Positions 1-10,087 of a stretch of DNA of 64,000 bases are shown piece by piece (position 1 is the stretch's first letter; each line of letters opens with the position of its first letter). A model generated the notes under the pieces. It was given only the letters and a program-made list of their open reading frames with translations. It was not told the origin of the DNA and ran no database searches. Made by a program: the position numbers and the translations under genes. Origin of the DNA: Peronospora farinosa (taxonomy: Eukaryota > Oomycota > Peronosporomycetes > Peronosporales > Peronosporaceae); NCBI GenBank assembly GCA_947646735.1, contig CANTFK010000982.1, positions 124,001 through 188,000 of the forward strand, read 5' to 3'.

Positions 1-1124
1 AATGGAATGAAGAGATTGATAACTGGATGTTCACTCAAGAGTTCAAACGTAGTGAGACTGAGCCTTGTCTTTACTTCTACTGCAAACATGCAGTACTGGC
101 TCTTCTCATGTTATACGTCGACGATGTGGTATTAGCGACTGATTCTAAGGCATATAAGGCATCATTTTTTGAAGCCATCGACGCGAAATATGGTTTTAAA
201 GATGGAGGAAAGCTGCACTATTTTTTAGGCATCAATGTCGAGCAAGATGAGACGGACACGTATATTCACCAAACGAAATATTGCAAGGAAGTCCTCGAGA
301 AAGTTGGCTTTGGCGAAGCACACGGTAGTGCAACTCCTATGGAGACCAACACTAGATACAGGAAGTGCATTGAACCAGCTGAAGACACTGATTTTGATTA
401 TCGAGGAACTATTGGATCGTTGATGTACTTGGCGACTACTACAAGGCCAGATATTGCGTATGCTGTGGGCTACTTGAGCCGTTTTGTGAGCAACCCATCG
501 CGAAAACACTGCGGAGCCGTCAAGCGAGTATTGCGATACCTATCTGGTACACTACAAACCGGCATAAGATACACACGAGATATGGGAGCAAACGAAGATG
601 TTGTCATTACTGGATATTGTGATGCTGATTGGGGCAACGATCCCGACTCAAGAAAAAGTGTTACCGGATTTGTGCTTATAATGGAATCTGGAGCTGTCGC
701 ATGGGCTGCCAGACGTCAAACAATAGTCGCACAATCAACCGCAGAAGCCGAATATGTGGCAGCATGCGAAGCATCCATGGAGGGTCGCGGAATTGCAAAT
801 ATACTCAATGAGATTTCACACTGTATACAGGCACATGCTGTACTAACGATGGGCATTGACAATGCGGCAGCTATTTCGTTGGCATGGAAACCCACACATA
901 GCAGCAAAACAAGACACATTGAGCTAAGATGGCATAATGTGCGCGAACAAATTAAGGCTGGGCATATTTTGGTAAAGAAAGTGTCCGGAACAGAGAATCC
1001 TGCTGATATGTTCACAAAGGCTCTACCGAAGCGCAGCCTAGCGAAGTATCGAGCCGACATTGGCATGAGGATTTCACAAGAGCAAAGATGTTCCGACACA
1101 AGCGTCGGAGGGGGCGTGTTGTGA
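1..1124 (+). CDS. Ty1/copia pol, 3' part: reverse transcriptase and RNase H (element A, partial)
   Basis: This is the C-terminal part of a copia-type polyprotein. The frame is open to the left edge, so the ATG at 27 is internal and the true start lies outside the window. The RT catalytic box YVDD sits near 112-124 in the context LMLYVDDVVLA. The RNase H domain follows, with ADWGNDPDSRKSVTGF and STAEAEYVAACEA, the usual Ty1/copia order RT then RNase H. The frame is intact to its stop at 1122-1124, which lies just inside the LTR after a purine-rich tract near 1106-1114 (a likely polypurine tract). No frame break is visible here, unlike the opposite-strand copy that follows, so this copy looks younger. 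Family assignment is secure; activity cannot be judged without the 5' half. Confidence 0.93.
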   Translation, partial: WNEEIDNWMFTQEFKRSETEPCLYFYCKHAVLALLMLYVDDVVLATDSKAYKASFFEAIDAKYGFKDGGKLHYFLGINVEQDETDTYIHQTKYCKEVLEKVGFGEAHGSATPMETNTRYRKCIEPAEDTDFDYRGTIGSLMYLATTTRPDIAYAVGYLSRFVSNPSRKHCGAVKRVLRYLSGTLQTGIRYTRDMGANEDVVITGYCDADWGNDPDSRKSVTGFVLIMESGAVAWAARRQTIVAQSTAEAEYVAACEASMEGRGIANILNEISHCIQAHAVLTMGIDNAAAISLAWKPTHSSKTRHIELRWHNVREQIKAGHILVKKVSGTENPADMFTKALPKRSLAKYRADIGMRISQEQRCSDTSVGGGVL

Positions 1125-1492
1125 TATGTTCCTCCCAAGTTGAAGTCGTTGGAACATTTCATGTCCGTTTACACATTTCACGTCCGTTTACCGATTCCGA
1201 TGGTGAAACGTGGAAACAATGGAGAAGGGAAACGGCGGAGATCAGAATGGGACGAGTCGACAACTGGACGAGTCGACAAATGTTGGTGACAAGGCGGCGG
1301 CTCGCAGGTTAGCTGCAGCCGCATACATGCAAGCTCGAAAGCTCAGTCAGAAAAGTGCAAAGTGCAAGGCAAGTCGTCAGTAGCCAGAAAGTGCTAAGCG
1401 AAGTAATATATATCTTTGAGTGTCAAGAAATATATCTATATATCTAGCATAGCTGGACGCTAGAGAGACTGCAATAAAGCGAGATTGCAACA
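1117..1492 (+). repeat. Copia LTR, 3' LTR of element A
   Basis: A 376-bp LTR starts TGTTGTGATATG and ends GATTGCAACA, giving TG...CA termini with a TGTTG/CAACA terminal inverted repeat. A purine-rich tract lies immediately upstream. The same 376-bp sequence occurs inverted at 4726-5101. I saw only two base differences by eye, so both belong to one recently active family. An AATAAA lies near the 3' end (about 1473). Confidence 0.92.
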
Positions 1493-2350
1493 CTGTGGCC
1501 TTCCTTTGTTATCGCGCCGTCGTTTTATCTCTTGGACATCCTCTATCTCCGCATCCAAAACTTTCCTACGTTCTCCAGTAATTATTTCAGGAATCATACA
1601 CATATCCATCAGGTCAGTGCTGGACTCACTCGTCGTCGCACCCTCGCGTGAATGTACTGTATCCTTGGATGTGGTAGGTAGTTCCGTATCTGCATGTACA
1701 TTTTCATCCTCATCCTCGCTATTACTAGTGTCGGATGTCTCTGACCGATAGTCACAACTCACCTTGTCGCAATTTTCGGCAGCTGATTGACTGTCAACAT
1801 CTGTTTCGGTATCGTGGGTCGTTTCACTTTCCAAGCTAGAGGGTTTGCTTGTATGATGTTCTTGAATTGCATCATCACTGGCATTGGCACACATAGGGCT
1901 CTGAGTACTCAGATCGAGTGAATCCCGAATTACAGGAATATCAATTTTGGTCTCCACTGAATCCACATCAACTAATTCAAACTTTGGTGATGACTCGATT
2001 GCTGATGACTCGATTGCTGATGACTCGCTCTCATAGTCAATCGGGATCGATTCACGATCCGACGCAATACTGTCATCATCCGGCTCAATACTGTCGCCAT
2101 TGCTGTCGACTTCCATGCTGTCTTCATCCGACGCAATACTTTCGTCATTGCTGTCGACTTCCATACTCGCTCCATTTTCATCATCCGTACTTGTACGTGA
2201 CAACCAATCTGATACGGCGACAGCATATCCTTCGTGATATCGGTCACCGTATATTATATCCTCATTGATCGAAGCATCCAAAACGTGTTGAACCACTTCA
2301 TCTGCTGGAAAATAAGCTTTAAATCCTGCTTGTCCTTCCAGGTACCCCAA
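1493..2350 (-). pseudogene. Copia element B: integrase-RT linker, cut off by element A
   Basis: This continues the minus-strand copia polyprotein after the integrase. After a short integrase-proximal stretch (ending near GDRYHEGYAV) it is a Ser/Asp/Glu-rich low-complexity linker with repeated MEVDSN and DSIASD blocks, as is common between copia integrase and RT. The open frame only ends inside the opposite-strand LTR at 1492, so RT and RNase H of this copy are missing here. The join to the integrase frame is broken at an A8 homopolymer (2349-2356), where one more base would restore the frame. That is either decay or a homopolymer sequencing error. Confidence 0.8.
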
Positions 2351-3021
2351 AAAAAACCAATTCTGCAGTTATCATCTAGTTTCTTCCGAGATGGGTTGTT
2401 CGCTTGATGGACATAAGCGAGAGATCCAAACTTCTTTATACCATGTAGGTTTGGCTTCTTGTTCATCATCATTCTGTATGGAGTCTCTTTGATTGACCGA
2501 CAGTATGCCCTATTTCTCAGGTACGTCGCCATCTCAAGCGCGTGCATCCAAAACGATTTTGGTAGCTTTGCGGACGCCATCATTGCCTTCATCATGTGAA
2601 TTAGGGTTTGGTGTGCTCTCTCACACAGGTTCAAGTGTGATCCATGAGGTGGGTTTGGTAAGAACTTAATGCCAACATTCCTGTACCAAAGGTTAATCTC
2701 CCCATTTACAAATTCCCCTCCGCCGTCAGATATCACTTGCTTGACCTTATTTGCGGGAAATTGACGCTCTGCCCAGGAAATGTATCGTTTGATGGCTGTA
2801 TTTACTTCCGATGCGTTCTTTGAGTAAAGTGGGTACACCGTAGTATACCGGGAGTATCCATCTACTACAACAAGTACCGCCTTATACGCTCTTGGGCTTG
2901 AGCTGTACTTCGGAAAAAGTAAATCGACAAATATTACTTGATTCTTCGTCGTTATATCACGCATCAAATGCTTATGACGTGTACGTTGTCGGTCTTTACC
3001 AGTAGCATGCTTCGCAATCAA
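2254..3021 (-). pseudogene. Copia element B: integrase core
   Basis: Retroviral-type integrase catalytic core. Visible DDE residues are Asp in VIFVDLLFP, Asp in VISDGGGEF and Glu in LNLCERAHQTL, with the typical copia sequence WMHALEMATYLRNR downstream. The upstream frame (zinc-binding pre-integrase region) and this frame overlap over the same bases near 3000-3021. The C of the HHCC finger runs straight into AKHATGK, consistent with a small deletion between short AAGCATGC repeats. It would integrate cDNA in an intact element; this copy is frame-broken on both sides. Confidence 0.85.
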
Positions 3022-4246
3022 TAAATTGTTTTGGGCTTAGTGACATTCCGTCTACTAGCTTGCGATCTGCCAGGAGCTTCACGTACTGTGGATTAAGATG
3101 GCCCAGCCTTTCGTGCCACCGTTGGATATCAGCGTGCCCTTGTGCGCGCGTATGATTTACCTGAGGACGGAAGCACTTATCTGTGATCAGCAGTTCACCC
3201 CTGTCACTCGTTTGTGATAGAAAATCATTGATGGCATTAAATGTGAAAAGACCACAGTCATCTCTTTTGATGTTCAGCAGCTTCCGATTATGCTGCCAAA
3301 GCTCGTAGAATCTTTCTCCCTCTCGGATGCAGTACTTCACAGTATGTCCTTGGTCCTCGACTTGTGTGTGAGAAATTAAATTCATACAGTCAGGTACGTA
3401 TAATACGTCATAAAGTGTTATCATGTTGCTGCTTGATCCGTTTTGAACAAGTATCTGAACGGTTCCCTGGCCAATCGGCTTTGTTTTAAAGTGCTTCTGA
3501 AATCCTCGGATACATTGAGCTTGTGCATTGTTATCAAATGCGCTATAATCAATAAAGTATCGTAAATCAGAAGCCACATGTACATTCGATGCATTGTCAA
3601 GACACCATTGTTGTTGTGTGCATTTTCTGTCTGGAGTATTTTCCCTCGTTGACAGCTTGTTCTTTGCCATCACCATCAGTTCATCCGGCTTTTCTTGACA
3701 TCCATCCGCAAGCTCATTCTTCGAATGCTGTGCAAATGCCACCTGATAATCACTCGTTTTTGGTTTCTTCATTATAGGACAGTCTCTCATGCGGTGTCCA
3801 GGCTTATGACAATTAAAGCAGTTTCCATGCTGCTTATCCGCCTGTGAAGTCGTGCTTTGGAGTACTTTGTCGGCAGCTATTAACTTTCTGGTTCCGATAT
3901 GTGATCTTGCACAGCTAGCGTTTTGCCGGTTCTTGGATGTTTGACTGCCTCCATTGTCCTGCACATTTCCAATGACACCATGGGCACCAAGCTCCCGATC
4001 ACACTTGTTAAAACTATCCATTCGCAAAATCTGATCTTTCAATTTTTCCGAAGTGTCCACCTTGTCGTCCCCGCTTTCAACCATGCATCTCAGACGATCA
4101 AAGCGCGCATTCGCCGGCAACGATCGAATTAACATCTGCGTAAAGATCGGGTCCCGAATACCTGCGTTCACATCGACCAATTGATCTTTAATCATGAACA
4201 TGTTTTCCACGTGCTGCGCAACGTCCCAATTAGGTTTGCACTTCAT
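2996..4246 (-). pseudogene. Copia element B: gag C-terminus, zinc knuckle, protease, pre-integrase
   Basis: Polyprotein segment in the order gag capsid-like, CCHC zinc knuckle CFNCHKPGHRMRDC, protease, GAG-pre-integrase. The protease is marked by WCLDNASNVHV, where families usually show D-S/T-G/A; the catalytic Asp is present but the next residue is Asn. The pre-integrase finger shows HERLGH and ends at DCEAC before the frame breaks. Gag is split from this segment by a one-base loss at about 4250-4262, where the 108-residue N-terminal frame stops early. At least three frame breaks make this copy non-autonomous. Confidence 0.85.
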
Positions 4247-4251
4247 CGCGT

Positions 4252-4578
4252 TTAACTTGTTGTAGCATTAGTCTTTCCCTCGTAGAAGTCTTCCAAGTAT
4301 TTCCACATCTCGGTGCCAGTTGCTTTCGTCATCACACGCTGCCCCAACTCCATTGATAGGGAAGCAAGAATAAGCTGCTTGATTGTTACTTGTGCCTCTC
4401 GAAACGCTTTCACTTCGTTTGCACTTGCGTTACCTACGAGAATCTTGTTTCCCGTAGCATAATCCAGCACATCCTTTTCCTCAAAGGTCAGTTTCATCAT
4501 CCCTTTGTAGTACGCCCAGGATTGCCCATGCCATCCTACGGGTCGTCCATATTTGTTCAGCTCTACCTTGTTTGACAT
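4252..4578 (-). pseudogene. Copia element B: gag N-terminus
   Basis: Begins MSNKVELNKYGRPVGWHG, 108 residues, starting 134 bp inside the PBS. It carries a copia gag (UBN2-like) pattern: W-x-YYKGMMKLTFEEKDVL, then LILASLSMELGQRVM and the MWKYLEDFYEGK helix. The frame stops prematurely at 4252, and the following minus-strand frame (beginning 4246) continues the same protein. A single base deletion therefore separates them. Confidence 0.8.
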
Positions 4579-4712
4579 GTTGTGCCAGCTTTAAATAAGT
4601 TTACGTTTGTCCTTCCTGACAAACGGAGTCTTTCTTCGCACTCAAACACTTACAGCCTTAGCCCGTAAATGCGTCGCCGTTTCTTGGTTATGCTTAAGCC
4701 TTGCTCAGGCTT

Positions 4713-4725
4713 GGGCTCATAACCC
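4713..4725 (-). promoter_or_regulatory. Copia primer-binding site, matches initiator tRNA-Met anticodon arm
   Basis: Directly next to the LTR, the element strand reads GGGTTATGAGCCC. This is the exact complement of the eukaryotic initiator tRNA-Met anticodon stem-loop GGGCTCATAACCC. Internal (half-tRNA) priming of this type is known for Drosophila copia. The perfect 13-nt match and zero spacing support it. Confidence 0.85.
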
Positions 4726-5101
4726 TGTTGCAATCTCGCTTTATTGCAGTCTCTCTAGCGTCCAGCTATGCTAGATATATAGATATATCTCTTGACACTC
4801 AAAGATATATATTACTTCGCTTAGCACTTTCTGGCTACTGACGACTTGCCTTGCACTTTGCACTTTTCTGACTGAGCTTTCGAGCTTGCATGTATGCGGC
4901 TGCAGCTAACCTGCGAGCCGCCGCCTTGTCACCAACATTTGTCGACTCGTCCAGTTGTCGACTCGTCCCATTCTGATCTCCGCCGTTTCCCTTCTCCATT
5001 GTTTCCACGTTTCACCATCGGAATCGGTAAACGGACGTGAAATGTGTAAGCGGACATGAAATGTTCCAACGACTTCAACTTGGGAGGAACATATCACAAC
5101 A
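4726..5101 (-). repeat. Copia LTR, 5' LTR of element B
   Basis: A 376-bp inverted copy of the LTR at 1117-1492, with the same TGTTG...CAACA termini. Its outer edge at 5101 lies one base from the start of the large inverted-repeat arm. The candidate 5-bp target duplication on this side is GATCT (5102-5106); its partner would be outside the window. Confidence 0.92.
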
Positions 5102-5102
5102 G

Positions 5103-5403
5103 ATCTGCGTTTGAATAGTAATCAAGTTGATCGTCTAGTGAAGTGAAGATGCTGCATTTCATTCCTTATTTCCGACGTACTGCCTATTAAGTAGACTACT
5201 GGATTACTACCACCATTGGGCGTACAATTGATGGATTGCAATGTTGACATTGTCAAAGAGTATGACAAAAACCAAGTACCAGATCGTTTTAAGTACGTCA
5301 TTTGATAAGCCATCGAATCAGATATTCCGGCTACAGATAGTACTGGTTTTTCCTTTTCCAATATTACTATTTTCAAAAGTATTGAGGTATATTACTAGAC
5401 TGT
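5103..5403. other. 5' flank of SSU72, left arm
   Basis: About 300 bp between the copia LTR and the SSU72 start. AT-rich tracts are present near 5350-5400. The open frames here have no recognisable features and I do not call a gene. It probably holds the SSU72 promoter. The mirrored right-arm flank (29020-29319) differs by a small indel and a few substitutions. Confidence 0.5.
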
Positions 5404-6106
5404 ATGACTACTACAATGGGGACGACACGCCCCATGTTCGCCATGCTATGCGCTAACAATGTAAATCGAAGTACCGAGGCACATGACCATCTACACGCTG
5501 CAGGACTGCGTGTTTGTTCCTTTGGGGCTGGCAACCGCGTCCGCTTTCCTGGTCCATCACGTGATGATCCACGTATTTATGAGTTTTTTACACCGTATGA
5601 GACAATGTACCGGGAGCTGAAGGGTGAAAACGCCGAGCTGTATGCTATTTTTCATCATGGCTAGATTTGTAATTTTCTTATTTATAGACGACAATGGAGA
5701 CTCATAAAATGACAAATGATGGTACTATACTTGCAGGTTTAAGCGAAATGGGGTGCTGGCTATGCTGGAACGAGATATGTTGACCAAAAAGTGTCCACAA
5801 CGATGGCAGGATCTCAGTGTAAAGGAGTTACAGGAATTGGATGTCGTCTTGTGCTTTGATGATCGAATCTTTGAAATTGTATTAGAAGATCTTCAACTAC
5901 GAGGAGCGGCCGGAGGCCCTGATGGACCTGGAAATGAACCGACGATGGTCTGGAGACCACTTCATTTGCTCTGTCTCGACACAAAAGACACACCAGAACA
6001 TGCCAAAGTGGGCGGATCATTGGCTTTGGAATTGTGTCAAGCGGTAGGTTTTTGTGCTACCTTCAAGCGAGATTGGTAGACTGACAAGGTGATTGATGTT
6101 GTTGTG

Positions 6107-6139
<33 letters not shown>

Positions 6140-6243
6140 AGATCAATGTGCTGAATGGTCTCGACGATGACATTATCGACGTCATTCAGGACTTTGAGAG
6201 TCGGAAAAACGTGCATTTGCTGTACTCGTTGATGCACGTGTAA
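5404..6243 (+). CDS. SSU72: SSU72 RNA polymerase II CTD Ser5 phosphatase, left-arm copy
   Basis: Three exons: 5404-5639, 5737-6043, 6142-6243, joined by GT-AG introns (GTATGC...GCAG, GTAGGT...GTAG), giving 214 residues; human SSU72 is 194. The phosphatase loop C-X5-R is CANNVNRS (Cys16, Arg22) after an N-terminal MFAMLC strand. Family landmarks follow: FGAGNRVRFPGPS, YETMYRELKG, the NGVLAMLERD segment after intron 1, PQRWQDL, VLCFDDRIFEIVLEDL and a C-terminal VLNGLDDDIIDVIQDF helix. SSU72 dephosphorylates Ser5 of the RNA polymerase II C-terminal repeat and works in the 3'-end processing complex. Intron 2 ends in a (GTT)n run that forms the pyrimidine-poor tract before the acceptor. The gene ends 57 bp from the MCM9 stop, tail to tail. 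An earlier ATG is not seen, and MTTTMG is the first in frame. Confidence 0.92.
6108..6139 (+). repeat. (GTT)n microsatellite in SSU72 intron 2
   Basis: About ten GTT units directly before the 3' splice site. The same length appears in the right arm (about 28284-28315, as CAA), which is notable because microsatellites usually change length fastest. Confidence 0.85.
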
Positions 6244-6300
6244 CGTGTGGAGGAAGCTCATAAATGAACCAGCATGTCTAGGTTTCATTTGTTCGATAGT

Positions 6301-9126
6301 TTACTTTTTCCACTTGCTGATAATCGACTCATGACTTGCCTTGGCTTGTTGACTCCAGCGACCAAAATCAAAACGCGTCTCCGACGGCGCGTCAGAGTCC
6401 TCTTTTCGGTTTTGACTGCACAGACCACGACGATAGTCGTCCATGATATCCAAGTCTTCGTCACCATTGACTTTGCTTTGAGAAATTGGCGCCGGAGTGA
6501 GTGAGTGCTGTCGCTGACTCCACGGAACACTTTGCAATGAAGAACTCTCGTGCCGTTGTTTTCGGTCAGAATGGGTACCTCCATTCTGCTGTTGGTTTCC
6601 ATACCATGGTCTGCTTGCGACGGGCACTTGTTGTTCTTTATTCCCGGGAAAACACACATCACCAGCAAATTCGTCTTTGACGTCAGCCTTTTGATATTTG
6701 TCGGTGGCGAGAGGGTACCTAGTAACGGGATCGGGTTGTTGTTGCAATGGATGGTTCTGTGAACTGGTAGGTGGTTCGGACGCTGCGAAGTCGGATTGGC
6801 TATCGTCTGCTGTGCTAAATTCTTGCAGCATCAGATAGTCCAGAACAAGTTTTTCTTGGAGCAGATACTCTTCCTGTGGATTTTCAGAAAAGTTAGAGTG
6901 CAAGACCGACTCGACGCCTCCCTCCAGCATATCGGAGCAATTATCTGTGGACTTGCTCACTTCCATGACAAAGACGGCAACGACGGCATCCATGACAGCT
7001 ACTTCGGAGTGGCACATCAGTCTTGCATGGGCCTGTGCGAGTCTCGTGAGGCTCTCCAGAAGTCGAATTGTTGTGCGAGCTGCACTACGACTATCAGATG
7101 CCCGCTGTCGCTGGTAATAACGCTGGAGTATTGTCATTGCCGCACGACTCAGTTGGGGCTCATACTTATCCTTTACGTAACAGATATATGCTTGCAGTGT
7201 TTGGATACTCCACACCGATGGACCTTCCTCCGGTGCCGACGATCGTGGCTCTTGTCTATCCACTGACTTGAACGCTGACTCGTTCTCATGGTATTCAGCT
7301 TCTTCTTTTACACTGGTATTCGTCCCAACGGCCTGTTTGAGGATGAAAGAGGAGACGACATTGTCCCAACGCGGGTTCATGCGATCCAGCAGCACGAGAA
7401 TGAGGTCAAACCGACTAAGTAAAGGGCTAGCGATGCTCGTGTTTAGAGACACGTCTTTCGTCGGGTCATATCGGCCCTTTGGGTTCGTCACGGCAAAGAT
7501 TGTGGTTCGTGCATTCAATTTGCACACTAGACCAGCCTTTGCCACGCTCAGTGTCTGCTGCTCCATGGCTTCATGGATCGACGTACGATCGTTATTGCGA
7601 ATGCTACTAAACTCGTCGATGCAACACACGCCGCGATCTGCTAACACCAAGGCACCAGCTTCCAGCATCCACTCGCCGCCATCCTTGACTGCTGTACAGG
7701 TCAGCCCAGCGCTTGTCGTGCCAATACCCGTTGTAAGAACCGAGCGGGGGCTGAGCTCGGCCGTAAAACGGAGAAACTGAGATTTCCCTGTACCAGGATC
7801 GCCGACCAAGAGCATGTGTGGTTCGCCACGCGTCTTCATGCCAGTGTCATCGACGTACGAGACTCCGCCGATCACTGTAAGCGCCACCGCAAGTTTAACA
7901 ATAAACAGCCCGTAAACTTTCGGACAAATGCTTGCGACGATTTCGTTGCGTCCTCGCACTGGATGTTGTCGGTGTTTTGCCCAAAAGTGTGCAAACTCTG
8001 CTCGCAACTCTTCAGTAACGAGGACATGCGATGTCGACGCATTCTTAATGCGAATGCTGTTAGCTTTGATTGTCGTCTCCAGGTCGCAGCGTACTCCTCT
8101 CACACAAGGTTTCCATGTGCGCATTAGGATGCCCACCACCACGACCTGATCTCCAGCCTTCACGGAGTCTACCAGATCGTCCTCCAGTACAACCAGCATC
8201 GACCTTGGAATGGAGCCAACGCCTAACTTGGATGCCTGCTCCTGGATCTTAATCACCTGGTGGTCCGATACCACACTGCCCTCAGCTCCACCAAGAGGCA
8301 TGAACTGCATCGACTTGCATGGCTTCTTACCGCCACTGCTCGTGTCTCCAGTACTATCCGACGGACAAACTTTCTGCAGTCAAGCAAAGAGCACACAAGA
8401 GACAGTCAGCCCATCGCTTCTTCGAGGAACAGCATCTCATTTTCTTACTGGAATCTCCAGCACGTTGCCCTGCTCTGGGTCCGACTTGACCAAGAACCGG
8501 TGTCCACACCGCACATTGCAGCACTGGTACTCTCTCTCCGTCTCCTGCATCTTAATCTGCACAGTAGATAGTCAGCGAGACCCCTAGAGCTGATGCAAGT
8601 TCCACACTCAACGCACCACTCCTGTGCGTACCACCGTGCCTGCAATCTGAATGAGCTGCTTTACATCGTTGGACCTGATTGCACTGATAGCGTGCTTTCG
8701 AAGTGGTGCTACGGGGGGCAAATTCTCAACCCGCACCTTGAGTTTGCGTCTAAGTTTAAGTGGAATGGATGGCAGGCCGTCACCGTCCAGTGGTTTGTCA
8801 CTAGCATTGCGACTGACCTCGTTGGCTAGTGCCATATGAAACAGAGGTAGAAGCTGTTCAGGGTGACGGAACAAAAGCGTTCCGAGCTGGACATTGAAGT
8901 CGAGCAGACGCTGTGCACATACGCGTTGACTATAGACAAAGAGATTCGACTCTGGCGATGAATTCAGAGCAGTCAAGGGCTTTGACACAAGACACAGACG
9001 TTGATACAATTGCTGCAGCTCAGAGCGATAGTGACGACGTAGAAAACGCGCAAACGTCACTTGGTATTTCGATGCCAAGCGCTCAAAATGAGCACCCGTT
9101 CCTTTGTCGGTAGTAGTCGATGACAT
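6301..9126 (-). CDS. MCM9: MCM9-type DNA helicase, left-arm copy
   Basis: Three exons on the minus strand: 9126-8617, 8556-8449, 8373-6301; introns are 60 and 75 bp with GTGCGT and GTAAGA donors. The product is 896 residues. N-terminal MCM OB region: QLIQIAGTVVRT. A zinc-binding part spans exons 2-3 (YQCCNVRCGH, then CPSD and KKPC). AAA+ core: Walker A GDPGTGKS near residue 397, MCM signature TTGIGTTSAGLT, Walker B VCCIDEF near 456, arginine finger PLLSRFDL near 527. EAGALVLAD and MEQQTLSVAKAGL are closest to MCM9, not MCM2-8. MCM9 acts with MCM8 in homologous recombination and mismatch repair. The C-terminus (after about 700) is polar and Gln-rich. Convergent with SSU72. Confidence 0.92.
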
Positions 9127-9703
9127 GGTCTGGATTCTGGCATTAAAACGTGATGGATGGAAGAGATGGCTACATTTTTTGTCTGTTAAGCAACTCCTTG
9201 ACTTCTTCCGTCATGGTGTCGAACGAACTCTTTGAACATGAAACTAGTAAGTGTGATAGTGATTTGAGTCTTCAGAATGGACAAAGAAAAATGTCAATTC
9301 ATGACATGGCACGGAAGCTGGAAGACGACGACATGGAACGGGGTCACTGCCGTCAACTCTGTCTTGCTCTGAAAACCAGCAGATCCTCTTTGCGCTTGCA
9401 CGTGCATACCTCCGTCGGGTAGACAACCACTTGACGCTTAAGGGTTCTTGAGCTTCTCTTTGAGTTCCACCGAAATCATGGATCTGAGTTGACCTCTTTA
9501 TCTTTCGTTCAGTTTCCATTCGGTGCGCTGTCAACTCTTCTCTTCTTTTGCTCGTGACAATACGCCTCCATCGAATTTGTCAACTTGACCACGCTCGCTG
9601 CCTACTGGGATTCCATTGACCCAAGGACCGAGACGATCATGTCAACAGTGTCTACATTTCAAAACCAGCAATCGACTATTAGGTCCTGTAGACTTCTTGC
9701 AAG
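9127..9703. other. Intergenic, upstream of MCM9 (left arm)
   Basis: 577 bp between the MCM9 start and the end of the zinc-finger frame. No convincing coding sequence is visible; the short open frames lack domain features. It should contain the MCM9 promoter. Confidence 0.5.
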
Positions 9704-10087
9704 CTATGCAGTCTCATCATGACCGAGCATAAAGGCTGACTTGCAATCCAATGAACAAAAGCTCTGATACTGTCGACTCATACTCAAGGGTGAGAACTTG
9801 CGCTCGCACATTCGGCAGATCTTTCACCTGCTGTCCACGACACTGGAGTCTCCTCCACCTGAACTGTATTTCCCCTGCTCGTACTGCGCACCTGAAGGCG
9901 TCCGAGAAAAATGATTGCACTGCGTGGAAGAACCTGTAAAGCATCTACTGGCACCGGCCAGCGCAATTGGCCGTAGTTGTGTGGCCTCCATGCTCGACCG
10001 CTTCTTGAACTGCCACCTCCGCAGCGACAACTTGGACGCCACCCACCGCGTCTTCTGCAGCAGCATATTCGTGATGTTCAGGCCCAT
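9704..10087 (-). pseudogene. FCS-type zinc-finger reading frame with in-frame TGA, left-arm copy
   Basis: From ATG at 10087 the frame reads a basic N-terminal segment (LLQKTRWVASKLSLRRWQFKKR), a Ser/Gly-rich middle, one TGA, then in the same frame KICRMCERKFSPLS...QSFCSLDCKSAF and a stop. The C-terminal C-x2-C-x16-C-S-x2-C pattern with FCS resembles FCS-like zinc fingers (DUF581 type). The TGA (right-arm equivalent 24597-24599) is present in both arms. Either the gene is broken, or the stop is read through, or it is removed by an intron I cannot place well (a 71-bp GT-AG candidate shifts the upstream frame). The finger itself looks genuine. Upstream exons could also exist. Function unknown. 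Confidence 0.45.

Noticed and set aside
716..1162. 148-codon minus-strand frame opposite copia RNase H
   Set aside because: Antisense shadow of the pol gene with no domain of its own.
1088..1312. Short open frame in the copia LTR (also at 4906-5097)
   Set aside because: It lies inside the LTR and repeats because the LTR does; no coding evidence.
5753..6079. Low-molecular-weight tyrosine phosphatase as the identity of the 5404-6243 gene
   Set aside because: The C-X5-R loop fits both, but FPGPS, NGVLAML, PQRWQDL and the spliced C-terminus match SSU72.
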